Of a DNA stretch of 64,000 nt, positions 29,388 to 39,885 are shown one piece after another. Each line of letters begins with the position of its first letter. The stretch's first letter is position 1. Position numbers and translations under genes: made by a program. The notes beneath the pieces were generated by a model. That model ran no database searches, was not told where the DNA came from, and was given only the letters and a program-made list of their open reading frames with translations. The stretch lies in the NCBI RefSeq assembly GCF_039531105.1, contig NZ_BAAAPK010000001.1:1860001-1924000 (forward strand), read 5' to 3'. The stretch comes from Microbacterium lacus (GTDB lineage: Bacteria; Actinomycetota; Actinomycetes; Actinomycetales; Microbacteriaceae).

Positions 29388-29394
29388 TAGACTA
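29388..29394. promoter_or_regulatory. superimposed divergent -10 boxes (racemase pair / ATP-grasp)
   Basis: TAGACTA contains TAGACT on plus (29388-29393) and TAGTCT on minus (29389-29394). The minus box is seven bases before GTG 29381 (leaderless), while the plus box precedes ATG 29443 by 49 bases. Because the boxes share five bases, only one polymerase at a time can open here. Confidence 0.55.
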
Positions 29395-29442
29395 TCCGGG
29401 GCGCTCTGCGCACCTTCCCCGTTCCCTGCCCCCGGAGTCCGC

Positions 29443-30465
29443 ATGCCTCAGCAAGGCCTCGGCATCGCGCCGCGCCTTCGTTACCTCGTCGGCCGCGCGC
29501 GTCGGATCGATGTCGGATCCGTCCTCGAGCGCGCCAAGGAGGCGTCCGCCCAGCACAAGAAGTGGACCCCCGCCGTCGTGGTGGACATGCTGTGGCAGGC
29601 GGGTTTCCGCAACGTCGGATTCCAGGACTACATCGACTACGACTTCGCGATCCTCACCGCCGCGGAGCGCGCGACCTACATGACCCATCCGGTCTCCAAC
29701 CAGCTCTCGCAGAAGTTCGATCACCCCGATTTCCGCTACATCTTCCAGGACAAGGTGGAGTTCGACCGGGTGTTCTCCGAGCACCTGCACCGTGAGTGGA
29801 TGGTGGTCGAGGAGGGCAACGCCGCGGAGGTCTTCGCCTTCGCGCAGCGCCACGGGACGATCGTCACGAAGGAGCCGGTCGGCCAGGCGGGGACGGGAGT
29901 GCACCGCTATCACGCGGCGGAGATCACGGATGCCGAGGAGTTCCATCGCGGGCTCCTCGCGCGCGGCGAGCTGCTGATCGAAGAAGTCATCGTGCAGCAC
30001 GCGGCCCTCGCCGCGGTGTGCCCGGGCACGGTGAACACGACCCGCATCACGGCGTTCTTCGACGGGGAGCGCACGCACATCCTCGCAATGGCGCAGAAGT
30101 TCGGCCGCGGCGCGGTGAGCGATCAGATGACGTTCGGCGGCTTCTACACGATGCTCGACGACAACGGGCGCGCCGTCGGGCCGGGCTATGACTCGCACGG
30201 GCACGTGCACGCGCGGCATCCGGATTCGGGCTTCCTGATCGGCGACTTCCAGCTGCCGATGATGGACGAGGTCCGCTCGTTCATCGACCGCGTCGCCCGG
30301 GTCGTCCCGCAGGTGCAGTACGTGGGATGGGACGTCGTGGTCACCCCCGACGGGCCTGTGCTCGTCGAGGGCAACTGGGGTGCCGGGGTGTACGAGAACA
30401 AACCCAGCGCGACCGGCATCCGCACCGGGCATAAGGCCCGCTACCGCGAGGCGATCGGCTTCTAG
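29443..30465 (+). CDS. sugar-transfer-associated ATP-grasp protein
   Basis: A 340-residue protein matching the ATP-grasp family associated with sugar transfer and cell-surface gene sets. The ATP-binding lysine is in IVTKEPVGQAGTGV, adenine contacts are in LLIEEVIVQHAAL, TVNTTRITAFFDG is the family-specific block, and the metal ligands come from GWDVVVTPDGPVLVEGNWG. ATP-grasp enzymes join a carboxylate to an amine through an acyl phosphate; substrates here are unknown. ATG 29443 is used, as the frame upstream runs into the promoter. The stop TAG shares bases with the TAG of the convergent CofE-like gene in the sequence CTAG. Confidence 0.82.
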   Translation: MPQQGLGIAPRLRYLVGRARRIDVGSVLERAKEASAQHKKWTPAVVVDMLWQAGFRNVGFQDYIDYDFAILTAAERATYMTHPVSNQLSQKFDHPDFRYIFQDKVEFDRVFSEHLHREWMVVEEGNAAEVFAFAQRHGTIVTKEPVGQAGTGVHRYHAAEITDAEEFHRGLLARGELLIEEVIVQHAALAAVCPGTVNTTRITAFFDGERTHILAMAQKFGRGAVSDQMTFGGFYTMLDDNGRAVGPGYDSHGHVHARHPDSGFLIGDFQLPMMDEVRSFIDRVARVVPQVQYVGWDVVVTPDGPVLVEGNWGAGVYENKPSATGIRTGHKARYREAIGF

Positions 30466-31162
30466 TCCCCCGCTGCGCGGACGACGCCGAGGGGCGTGGA
30501 CTCGTGACCCTGTCCGAGCGGATTGTCCTTCAGGATCGCGACCAGCCGCCTTTCGGCGGCCTTGTCGAGCGTCGAGCCCAGGATGTTCCCGCCCAGGTCG
30601 TTGATGTCGACGACCGCCACCTCGGCCATCCCGCCGATCAGCGTCTTCAGATGGCGCGCGACCTCGCGCGGCCGCTCCGGTCCGAGCACGACGGCCTTGT
30701 TGTAGGGCGGGATCGTGCCGCTCGTAGGGCCGTCGATCGCACGGGCCTTGTCGCCGGCGATGCGGTAGAAGTCGCCCTTGCGGCCGAAGAGCTTCGTGAC
30801 GGCGGAGACCGCCGCGGCGAACAGGATGCGGATGGTGCCGCACTCGCGCAGCGCCATCTCCATCGTCTCCGGCATGCCCAGACCGATGCCGTACGGAGTG
30901 CGCACCACGAACTTCGACAGGAACAGGGCGAGTCGGCGCGGGGTGATGTCCTCGACCAGGTACGACCGTCCCTGGGTGATCGCGACGATCTTCTCGGTCA
31001 CGAAGAAGATGTCACCGGGTTTCACCACGTCCGTCGCGTATTCGCGGACGAAGGCGTCCAGATCGTCCCCCGGCATCACGACGCGCGTGCGGATCGGGAT
31101 GCGGGAGTACGACGATCCGTCGACTTCGACCGTCAGCGCCTTGCCGGCGTTGGCCCCGCTCA

Positions 31163-31163
<1 letters not shown>
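30462..31163 (-). CDS. CofE-like glutamate ligase (F420-ligase family)
   Basis: A 233-residue protein of the coenzyme F420-0:L-glutamate ligase (CofE/FbiB N-terminal) family. KPGDIFFVTEKIVAITQG corresponds to the conserved KPGDvvvvtsKivSkaEG nucleotide/metal site, and VVDINDLGGNILG to the late Asp-containing strand. It is shorter and diverged from true CofE, with the usual GRPWR.G region absent, so it may ligate glutamate or another amino acid to a different acceptor. No other F420 gene is in the window. The ATG overlaps the rpoD stop codon (TGATG), so it is translated from the sigma-factor mRNA. Its stop codon overlaps the ATP-grasp stop on the other strand. Confidence 0.78.
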
Positions 31164-32545
<1,382 letters not shown>

Positions 32546-32587
32546 GGTTCGCCTTTCACCGTCGGGCGTCGGGACGCCCCTCGGTAG

Positions 32588-32616
32588 ATTTCGGACACTA
32601 GTAAGACCCTTGTCAA
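32588..32616 (-). promoter_or_regulatory. candidate rpoD promoter
   Basis: On the minus strand TTGACA (plus 32611-32616) is followed 17 bases later by CGAAAT, a weak -10. A second candidate is GATAAT (plus 32674-32679) farther upstream, without a clear -35. The 212-base gap between rpoD and the PAC2 gene otherwise holds a short direct repeat of CGCACATCCG (32680-32702) and no open frame I would defend. Confidence 0.3.
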
Positions 32617-32757
32617 GTCCCCACTCCGGCGAGGAAGCCTCGCAGAGCCGGTTGACAACGGGTCAGGTCATCCATTATCGCACATCCGTCGCGCACATCC
32701 GACGTGCGCCGTTGTTCTTCTGGTGCAACCCGATCGCACCATCGGGAATTCCCCGCC

Positions 32758-33681
32758 TCAGGCGCCGCGCTTCTCGTCGTCTCCGGTGGGCCGATTGGCC
32801 AGGAACCGCTCCAGCTCGGCTGCGAGCTCGTCCGCGCTCGGCAGATCGCCGGTGTGGATGATCGGGCTCCCGAGCGTGGATCCCGCCATGTAGGAGTCGT
32901 AACGCTCTTCGAGCCCCTGCACCATCCGCGAGAGGTCGTCGCTGCCGGCGACCTGCTCGTCCACCTTGGCGAGGTACTCGCGGTTCTCTTCGCGCAGTTC
33001 GTCGCCGGCGAAGACGAGTCCCGTCGCGACGGTGAGACTGTCGAGCCCTGCCAGCGCCGCCGCGGGGTACTCGGTGTCCCCGAGGTAGTGCGGAACGAGC
33101 AGCACGAACCCCGCCACGAGAGCCCCGGCTTCGGCGAATCGGTATTCCAGGAGATGCCCGGCGGTCGCGGGAACCTGGGTGTGCGGCTGCCACACGGAAT
33201 GGGCTTCCGTCAGTTCGGCGCGCGTGCCGCTCACGGTCGTGCCGATCGGCCGGGTGTGCGGCACGGGCATCGGGATCGCGTGCACCCACGTGACGGACTC
33301 GACGTCGTAGGCGGCGGCGAAGTCGAGGACGGCATCCGTGAAGGCGTCCCACGCGAAATCCGGCTCGTATCCTGCGAGCAGCAGGAACGGCTGCCCGAGC
33401 GAGTCGTGAGCGAAGGACAGCTCCAATCGCGGCGGGCGATAGTCCGAGAGGTGATCCTGGTCGAAGGAGATGAGGGGGCGCCGGGCTCGGTAATCCAGCA
33501 GCACGTCGTTGGAGAAGACGGCGACCGGTGTCGGTTCGAGCGAATCCCGGAAGTAGTCCACGACTCGGCTCACGGCGCTTCCGGCGTCGGTGAACCCGGT
33601 GAGCGCGATCACGAGGGGCAGTCCGCGCGGAATCGGCGGCGCCGAGGCGACGCGCTCGTACAGCGGACCGGAGAGAGCCAT
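32758..33681 (-). CDS. PAC2 family protein
   Basis: A 307-residue soluble protein of the PAC2 (proteasome assembly chaperone 2-like) family, which in actinobacteria has no firm role. The family strands LPLVIALTGFTDAGSAVSRVVDYF, PFLLLAGYEPDFAWDAF and GFVLLVPHYLGDTEYP are present, with a charged C-terminal helical tail. On the minus strand TAGCAT lies six bases before the ATG, so it is probably leaderless. It is divergent to the aminopeptidase gene. Confidence 0.85.
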   Translation of the reverse strand: MALSGPLYERVASAPPIPRGLPLVIALTGFTDAGSAVSRVVDYFRDSLEPTPVAVFSNDVLLDYRARRPLISFDQDHLSDYRPPRLELSFAHDSLGQPFLLLAGYEPDFAWDAFTDAVLDFAAAYDVESVTWVHAIPMPVPHTRPIGTTVSGTRAELTEAHSVWQPHTQVPATAGHLLEYRFAEAGALVAGFVLLVPHYLGDTEYPAAALAGLDSLTVATGLVFAGDELREENREYLAKVDEQVAGSDDLSRMVQGLEERYDSYMAGSTLGSPIIHTGDLPSADELAAELERFLANRPTGDDEKRGA

Positions 33682-33687
33682 TCCCCC

Positions 33688-33693
33688 ATGCTA
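33688..33693 (-). promoter_or_regulatory. -10 box of the PAC2 gene
   Basis: TAGCAT on the minus strand ends six bases before ATG 33681. No ribosome site fits in that space, so the mRNA should be leaderless. Confidence 0.5.
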
Positions 33694-33753
33694 CGAGCCG
33701 ACGTCACGCGTCGAGGTCGCGCGCATCCCGCTCAGAGCGAACAGTCGCGCTCC

Positions 33754-33759
33754 TAGGAT
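33754..33759 (+). promoter_or_regulatory. -10 box of pepA
   Basis: TAGGAT ends seven bases before ATG 33767. The distance points to a leaderless aminopeptidase mRNA that continues into lpdA. Confidence 0.5.
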
Positions 33760-33766
33760 GGAACCC

Positions 33767-35245
33767 ATGTCGTTTCCCGACCTCTCCGTGCACACCACCC
33801 CGCTCCGAGAGACGGACGCCACCGCAGTGCTGCTGGTCGTGCCGTCCTTCGATCCCGCCGAACCACCGGTGGACGACGACTGGCCAGGGCTGTTCGAAGC
33901 CCTCTCGGCCACGGGCTTCAGCGGCTCGCTCCATGCATTCCAGCGTGTTTACGCGCCCCAGAGCACGACTCTCCCGCTCGCTGTCGTCGGCGCCGGCTCG
34001 GGGGCGGATCCCGCCGTGATCCGCGAGGCCGTCGGCACCGGCATCCGCCTTCTCACCGGCTTCGAGAGCGTCGCCGTCGGTGTGCTCACGGCCGACTCCG
34101 AGCACTGGCGCCCCGCCGCCGAAGGCGCGACGCTGGGCGGATATCGCTTCGACGGCTACAAGAGCGAGCAGCCCAAGCCGCGGGCCCGGCGCGTGCAGGT
34201 CCACGCCTCCGTCGAGCCCGCTGCCGAGGATGTCGCCGCGGTCGTCGCCGAGGCCTCGGCCGTCGCGCTCGTGAAGGATCTCATTTCGATCCCCGCCGAA
34301 TGGCTGGGCCCCGCCGATTTCGCCGAGCGCGCGGTCGCCTCCGTGGCCGATCTTCCCGTGACCGTCGACGTCTACGACGAGGAAGACCTCCGCGACGGCG
34401 GATTCGGCGGCATCCTCGGCGTCGGACAGGGATCGGACCGCCCACCGCGCCTCGTGCGCGTGGACTACGCCCCGGAGGACGCGCAGCGCCACGTGGCGCT
34501 CGTCGGCAAGGGAATCACGTTCGACACCGGCGGACTCTCGCTCAAACCGCCGGCCTCGATGGTCGGGATGAAGTACGACATGTGCGGCGCGGCGACCGCG
34601 TTGGCGGTCGTCCGGGCGGTCGCGACCCTGGGACTGCCCGTGCACGCGACCGCGTGGCTGTGCATCGCCGACAACATGCCCTCCGGAAACGCCACCCGGC
34701 CGGGAGACGTGCTGCGCATCGCCGACGGCACGACGGTCGAGGTGCTCAACACGGATGCGGAAGGGCGTCTCGTCCTGGCCGACGGACTCGTGGCCGCGAG
34801 CCGCGAGCATCCGGATGTGATCGTGGACGTCGCGACGCTGACCGGAGCGATCACGATCGCCCTCGGCAATCGCCACGCGGGCGTGATGGGCGAGGACGCC
34901 GCCGTTGCCGACTACCTGGCCGTCTCGGCGGATGCGGGAGAACTCGCCTGGCAACTGCCGCTGCCGGCGCACATGGTGGACGAGCTCGACTCCCCCATCG
35001 CCGATCTGCAGAACGCCAAGATCGGCGATCCCGCCGGAGGCTCCCTGTTCGCGGGACTCTTCCTGCGCCACTTCGTGGGTCGGGTCTCGGACGAGCCCGA
35101 TGCGCCGCGCATCCCGTGGGTGCACCTCGACATCGCGGGGGTGGGCATGAACAAGGGCGCCGGCTACGGCTTCACCGACAAGGGACCCACCGGCGCGACG
35201 GTCCGATCGCTCATCCGCTTCGTCGGACGGGAGGAGACCCGATGA
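33767..35245 (+). CDS. pepA: leucyl aminopeptidase (M17)
   Basis: A 492-residue dizinc aminopeptidase that removes N-terminal residues from peptides in the cytoplasm. The metal-binding loops VGKGITFDTGGLSLKP and NTDAEGRLVLADGL are intact, as is the conserved MKYDMCGAA block. A macro-like N-terminal domain fills residues 1-170. I use ATG 33767 (MSFPDLSVH); the open frame further upstream is the PAC2 region. The stop codon overlaps the lpdA start (ATGA), so the two are translated together. Confidence 0.96.
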   Translation: MSFPDLSVHTTPLRETDATAVLLVVPSFDPAEPPVDDDWPGLFEALSATGFSGSLHAFQRVYAPQSTTLPLAVVGAGSGADPAVIREAVGTGIRLLTGFESVAVGVLTADSEHWRPAAEGATLGGYRFDGYKSEQPKPRARRVQVHASVEPAAEDVAAVVAEASAVALVKDLISIPAEWLGPADFAERAVASVADLPVTVDVYDEEDLRDGGFGGILGVGQGSDRPPRLVRVDYAPEDAQRHVALVGKGITFDTGGLSLKPPASMVGMKYDMCGAATALAVVRAVATLGLPVHATAWLCIADNMPSGNATRPGDVLRIADGTTVEVLNTDAEGRLVLADGLVAASREHPDVIVDVATLTGAITIALGNRHAGVMGEDAAVADYLAVSADAGELAWQLPLPAHMVDELDSPIADLQNAKIGDPAGGSLFAGLFLRHFVGRVSDEPDAPRIPWVHLDIAGVGMNKGAGYGFTDKGPTGATVRSLIRFVGREETR

Positions 35246-36615
35246 CCGATCACACTTTCGACGTCGTCATCCTCGGAGGCGGCAGCGGCGGCTACGCCGC
35301 GGCGCTGCGCGCGGCCGAGCTCGGCAAGTCCGTCGCCCTCGTGGAGAAGGACAAGCTCGGCGGCACATGCCTGCACCGCGGGTGCATTCCGACCAAGGCG
35401 CTCCTGCACGCGGCCGAAGTCGCCGATGTCGCCAGGGATGCGGCATCCATCGGCATCAGGGCGACGCTCGAAGGCGTCGATCCCGCCGGGGTGCGTGCGT
35501 ACCGCGAGGGCATCGTCGCCAAGAAGTTCAAGGGACTCGAAGGTCTCATCGCGGCCCGTGGCATCACGGTCGTCCGCGGCGAGGGCCGGCTGGAGCAGGG
35601 GCCCGCCGTGCGCGTGGGCGACGACCTCTATCGCGGCGGTGACGTCGTGCTCGCGACAGGGTCGTACAGCCGAACCCTGCCCGGACTGGAGATCGGAGGA
35701 CGTGTCCTCACGAGCGAGCACGCCCTCGAGCTCGAAGAGATCCCGCGCCGTGTCGTCATCCTCGGCGGTGGGGTCATCGGCGTCGAGTTCGCGAGTGTGT
35801 GGCGGTCCTTCGGCGTCGAGGTGACGATCGTCGAGGCGCTGGATCACCTCGTGCCCAACGAGGACGTCGCGATGAGCAAGGGGCTCGAACGCGCCTTCCG
35901 GCGCCGCGGCATCGCCTCCTCGCTCGGCGTGCGCTTCCAGTCGGTCACGCAGACCGCGGATGCCGTCACCGTCACGCTCGAGGACGGCAAGAGCTTCGAG
36001 GCCGACTATCTTCTCGTCGCGGTCGGCCGGGGGCCGGCGACAGCCGGCCTCGGCTTCGAAGAGGCCGGCGTCGGGATCGACCGCGGCTTCGTGCAGACCG
36101 ACGAGCGACTGCGCACCGGGGTGGAGCACGTGTGGGCCGTCGGCGACATCGTGCCGGGGCTCCAACTCGCGCACCGCGGGTTCCAGCAGGGCATCTACGT
36201 CGCCGAGCAGATCGGAGGGCTGGACCCCGTTCTGATCCCCGATGTGCAGATCCCCAAGGTCACCTACAGCCACCCGGAAGTGGCCTCCGTGGGAATCACC
36301 GAGGCGCAGGCGATCGCCGCGCACGGGGCCGATCAGGTGATCTCCTACGAGTACAACCTGGCCGGCAACGGCAAGAGCGAGATCATCGGCACGGGCGGGC
36401 TGGTGAAGGTCGTCCGTCGCAAGGACGGGCCCGTGCTGGGCGTGCACCTCGTCGGGGATCGTGTCGGCGAGCTCATCACCGAGGGGCAGCTTGCCGTGGG
36501 CTGGGAGGCCCATCCCGAGGACATCGCCCCGTTCGTCCACGCCCACCCCACGCAGAGCGAAGCGCTCGGCGAGGCGTTCCTCGCGCTGGCCGGAAAACCG
36601 CTCCACGCGCTCTGA
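35242..36615 (+). CDS. lpdA: dihydrolipoyl dehydrogenase (E3)
   Basis: A 457-residue flavoprotein that reoxidises dihydrolipoamide in the 2-oxoacid dehydrogenase complexes, passing electrons to NAD+. The FAD site is ILGGGSGGYAAALRAAE, the redox disulfide is GGTCLHRGCIPTK, the NAD site is VILGGGVIGVEFASVW, and the active-site His-Glu pair is in HAHPTQSEALGEAF. It starts within the pepA stop codon and is followed 72 bases later by the E2 gene, which it serves. Confidence 0.97.
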   Translation: MTDHTFDVVILGGGSGGYAAALRAAELGKSVALVEKDKLGGTCLHRGCIPTKALLHAAEVADVARDAASIGIRATLEGVDPAGVRAYREGIVAKKFKGLEGLIAARGITVVRGEGRLEQGPAVRVGDDLYRGGDVVLATGSYSRTLPGLEIGGRVLTSEHALELEEIPRRVVILGGGVIGVEFASVWRSFGVEVTIVEALDHLVPNEDVAMSKGLERAFRRRGIASSLGVRFQSVTQTADAVTVTLEDGKSFEADYLLVAVGRGPATAGLGFEEAGVGIDRGFVQTDERLRTGVEHVWAVGDIVPGLQLAHRGFQQGIYVAEQIGGLDPVLIPDVQIPKVTYSHPEVASVGITEAQAIAAHGADQVISYEYNLAGNGKSEIIGTGGLVKVVRRKDGPVLGVHLVGDRVGELITEGQLAVGWEAHPEDIAPFVHAHPTQSEALGEAFLALAGKPLHAL

Positions 36616-36687
36616 GCGCGGCCGACGCGCGATCGCGGCGGCATCACTAAGCTAGAACGACATCGGCATTCTGAAGGAGTCATGCAC

Positions 36688-38448
36688 ATGAGCACTTCCG
36701 TGGTCCTCCCCGCGCTCGGCGAGAGCGTCACCGAGGGAACGGTCACCCGCTGGCTCAAGAACGTCGGCGACACCGTACAGGCGGACGAAGGACTGCTGGA
36801 GATCTCGACGGACAAGGTCGACACCGAGATCCCTTCGCCGATCAGCGGCGTGATCGAGGAGATCCTCGTCCAGGAGGACGAGACCGTCGAGGTCGGCGCC
36901 GTCCTGGCCAAGATCGGCGACGGTTCCTCGGCGCCGGCCGCGGACGATTCTCCCGCGCAGGCTGCGCCGGTCGAGGAGGCCGCACCCGCCGCGGAAGCCC
37001 CGGCAGCCGAGCAGGCACCGGCGGAGCAGGCACCGGCCGAACCGGCGCCCGCCGAAGCAGCCGCGCCTTCGCAAGCGCCCGCCGCGGGCGGCGAGGGCAA
37101 GGATGTCGTCCTTCCCGAGCTGGGTGAGAGTGTGACCGAGGGAACCGTCACCCGCTGGCTCAAGAGCGTCGGCGACGCCGTCGAGGTGGACGAGGCGCTC
37201 CTGGAGATCTCGACCGACAAGGTCGACACCGAGATCCCCTCTCCGTTCGCCGGCGTGCTCCAGCAGATCTTCGTGCAGGAGGACGAGACCGTCGAGGTCG
37301 GCGCCGCGCTGGCCCGCATCGGCGACGGCGCTGCCGCGCCGCAGGAGGCCGCCCCGCAGCAGGCGCCCGCGGCCGAAGAAGCCCCCGCCCCCGCACCCCC
37401 GGCAGAAGCCGCCCCCGCCGCTGCTCCGGCTCCGGCCGCTGCTCCTGCCCCCACCGCTCCGGCTCCGGCTCCCGCCGCTCCTGCCGCAGCTCCGGCTCCG
37501 TCCGCGCCCGCTCCGGCAGCCGCGGACACCGACGACGACGTGACCGCGTACGTGACGCCGCTCGTCCGTCGCCTGGCGCAGCAGCAGGGCGTGGATCTGG
37601 CCGCCGTGAAGGGCACCGGCGTCGGCGGGCGCATCCGCAAGGAGGATGTCCTGCAGGCCGCGCAGAAGGCGGCTGCGCCGGCCGCTGCGGCCGCGCCCGT
37701 CTCTGCCGCACCTGCGGCGGTCGAGGTCTCCCCTTTGCGGGGAACCACGCAGCCGATGTCTCGGCTGCGCAAGGTGCTCGCGGAGCGCGCCGTGGCCTCG
37801 ATGCAGGCGACCGCTCAGCTCACCACCGTCGTCGAGGTGGACGTCACCAAGCTCGCGTCCTACCGCGATGCGGTGAAGGCCGACTTCCTGGCCAAGACCG
37901 GAGACAAGCTGTCGTTCCTGCCCTTCTTCGCCCTCGCGGCGGCGGAGGCCCTGCAGTCGAACCCCGTGATCAACGCCACCGTCGACGGTGACCAGATCGT
38001 GTACCCCGCATCGGAGAACCTCTCGATCGCGGTCGACACCGAGCGTGGACTGCTCACGCCGGTGCTGCGTGACGCGGCCGCGAAGAACGTGGCGCAGATC
38101 GCGCACGAGATCGCCGATCTCGCCGCACGCACGCGCAGCAACAAGCTCAAGCCCGACGAGCTGGCCGGTGGCACGTTCACCTTGACCAACACGGGTTCGC
38201 GCGGTGCGCTTTTCGACACGCCGGTCGTGTTCCTGCCGCAGTCGGCCATCCTCGGGACGGGCGTCGTCGTCAAGCGGCCCGGTCTGGTCCAGGTCGACGG
38301 GAAGGACGCGATCGCGATCCGCTCGTACGTCTACCTCGCTCTCTCCTACGACCACCGGATCGTGGACGGCGCGGACGCTGCGCGCTTCCTCACCACGGTG
38401 AAGAAGCGTCTGGAGGACGCGTCGTTCGAAGGCCAGCTCGGCATCTGA
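36688..38448 (+). CDS. sucB: dihydrolipoamide acyltransferase (E2) with two lipoyl domains
   Basis: A 586-residue E2 core of a 2-oxoacid dehydrogenase complex. Two nearly identical lipoyl domains, each with the lipoylated lysine in ISTDKVDTEIPSP, are separated by Ala/Pro/Glu linkers. They are followed by the E3-binding domain (VTPLVRRLAQQQGVDL) and the catalytic domain ending in SYDHRIVDGADAARFL. The repeats are also similar at DNA level. Of two nearby ATGs I take 36688, eight bases after GAAGGAG; 36682 is too close. It is labelled sucB by habit; in actinobacteria one E2 can serve pyruvate dehydrogenase (aceE at 51 kb) as well. Confidence 0.92.
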   Translation: MSTSVVLPALGESVTEGTVTRWLKNVGDTVQADEGLLEISTDKVDTEIPSPISGVIEEILVQEDETVEVGAVLAKIGDGSSAPAADDSPAQAAPVEEAAPAAEAPAAEQAPAEQAPAEPAPAEAAAPSQAPAAGGEGKDVVLPELGESVTEGTVTRWLKSVGDAVEVDEALLEISTDKVDTEIPSPFAGVLQQIFVQEDETVEVGAALARIGDGAAAPQEAAPQQAPAAEEAPAPAPPAEAAPAAAPAPAAAPAPTAPAPAPAAPAAAPAPSAPAPAAADTDDDVTAYVTPLVRRLAQQQGVDLAAVKGTGVGGRIRKEDVLQAAQKAAAPAAAAAPVSAAPAAVEVSPLRGTTQPMSRLRKVLAERAVASMQATAQLTTVVEVDVTKLASYRDAVKADFLAKTGDKLSFLPFFALAAAEALQSNPVINATVDGDQIVYPASENLSIAVDTERGLLTPVLRDAAAKNVAQIAHEIADLAARTRSNKLKPDELAGGTFTLTNTGSRGALFDTPVVFLPQSAILGTGVVVKRPGLVQVDGKDAIAIRSYVYLALSYDHRIVDGADAARFLTTVKKRLEDASFEGQLGI

Positions 38449-38457
38449 TCCCCTTGG

Positions 38458-39777
38458 TCACTGCGAGACGTCGTGCACGTCACGCAGTTCCCAGCCGTCG
38501 CCGAGCTTGACGATCACCACGAGCTGCGGGCCGGTGCTCGCATCGAGCGCCTCCACCCGCAGCACGGCTGCGCCGCCGAACTCGTCGAGCAGCACGAGCG
38601 AGCGTCCGTCCATCGGCAGGTCGATGACCCCCGCGGGGAAGACGGCATCCGGCGACTCCTGAACGCCCACCAGACATGTCGGCTCCCCCGCGCATGCCAC
38701 CCGTGCGGAGAGCAACTCTGAGGCGACCGCGACGAGGTCGGTCGGGTGCGCACCGGAATCGAGGACGTCCGAATGCGGCTCGGCTCCGGGTGACGGCGAC
38801 GGTGTGGGCTCCGACGGGGGCGGGGTCGACACCGCGCCGTCCGAGCCGTTCGGTGTCTCCGCCGTCGCCGGCCCTGACGGGACGGTCGGCCACAGCAGGC
38901 CGGCGATCAGGACGGTCGCGGCAGCACACGCCGCGACGAGCCAGGGGCGCCGTGCTCGCTCCCGAGAGCGCAGCGCCCGCCACGCGCCCGTCGTCGTCCG
39001 CGAGAGCAGGTCTGCCCAGTCTGCGTCGACGTGACGGACCAGCGCGTGCAGCAGCGCGGGAGGCCGAGGCGCGTCCGCGACGACCTGGGCCTCGATCCGA
39101 CGCGGCTCGGGCGACGTCCGCGCGCGTCGAGGACCCAACGTGCTCGTCGCGAGGGCTGCCGGTTCGGCGAGGTCGAACATCTCCGTCTCGAACCGCGTGC
39201 ACTCCCGACGTCGCGTCCGAGGCTCGGCCATCCCGTCGTGCGCGGCCAGGACGGCATCGGCGACCTCGGGCACGGCACCCGCGAGTTCCTGCAGCCGCGC
39301 GAGCGTCTCGTCGATGCACACCCGATCACCGCTGTCGACGGCGAGGACGGGGCGACCGTCTTCTGTGAGCCACCATGCGCCGGTGCTCGTGTCCGCCGCA
39401 TCCCCCGCCTCCATGAGGCCGCGCGTCATGCTCACCGCGAGCGTGACCGCCTCCCCGGCCATGAGATCGCCGGCGTCCGTGCGCCGCCGGAGGAAATCGG
39501 CGATCCGCTCGACGCACGGAGGCAGCAGGAGGTCGTGGCCGTCGTCGCGCCGCAGGATGTCGTGCGGCGCGAGCACATGAGAGTGCCCGTCGGCCTGCCA
39601 GCCCGGCCACCCGGAACCGAATCGCGCGGCATCCACGACGAATGTCGTCGTTCCTGTCGGATCGGCCGCGAGCGCCCCGGGCCAGGGAACGGCGGCGTCG
39701 TCGCGAACGATCCGGATCACCCGGAGGCCCGCATGCAGAAGGTGCTCGTCATCCTCGATCACCCTCCGAGCGTGCAT
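38458..39777 (-). CDS. single-pass membrane protein with decayed kinase-like N-terminal domain
   Basis: A 439-residue protein I cannot assign to a named family. The cytoplasmic part (1-275) has HDILRRDDGHDLLLPPCVERI and GEAVTLAVSMTRGLMEAG followed by GAWWLTEDGRPVLAVDSGD. This recalls the C-lobe layout of a Ser/Thr kinase (helix E, catalytic loop, activation strand) with all catalytic Asp/Lys/Asn lost. A basic stretch and one membrane segment (about 276-297) lead to a Pro/Ser-rich linker and a small outer domain with a Cys pair in VACAGEPTCLVG. It could be a signalling pseudokinase; function unknown. ATG 39777 has GGAG eight to nine bases upstream. Confidence 0.7.
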   Translation of the reverse strand: MHARRVIEDDEHLLHAGLRVIRIVRDDAAVPWPGALAADPTGTTTFVVDAARFGSGWPGWQADGHSHVLAPHDILRRDDGHDLLLPPCVERIADFLRRRTDAGDLMAGEAVTLAVSMTRGLMEAGDAADTSTGAWWLTEDGRPVLAVDSGDRVCIDETLARLQELAGAVPEVADAVLAAHDGMAEPRTRRRECTRFETEMFDLAEPAALATSTLGPRRARTSPEPRRIEAQVVADAPRPPALLHALVRHVDADWADLLSRTTTGAWRALRSRERARRPWLVAACAAATVLIAGLLWPTVPSGPATAETPNGSDGAVSTPPPSEPTPSPSPGAEPHSDVLDSGAHPTDLVAVASELLSARVACAGEPTCLVGVQESPDAVFPAGVIDLPMDGRSLVLLDEFGGAAVLRVEALDASTGPQLVVIVKLGDGWELRDVHDVSQ

Positions 39778-39873
39778 GCCGCAACACTCCCGGTGGACCC
39801 GCGCAGCCTCATCTGTGCACAACGCCCCGGAGGACGGCGCCGGGAAGGAGCGGATGCCGCGGACGCGGAAAGG

Positions 39874-39879
39874 TAGGCT
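39874..39879 (+). promoter_or_regulatory. -10 box of the DUF4191 gene
   Basis: TAGGCT ends six bases before ATG 39886, which leaves no space for a ribosome site. This indicates a leaderless mRNA. Confidence 0.5.
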
Positions 39880-39885
39880 GGTGCC

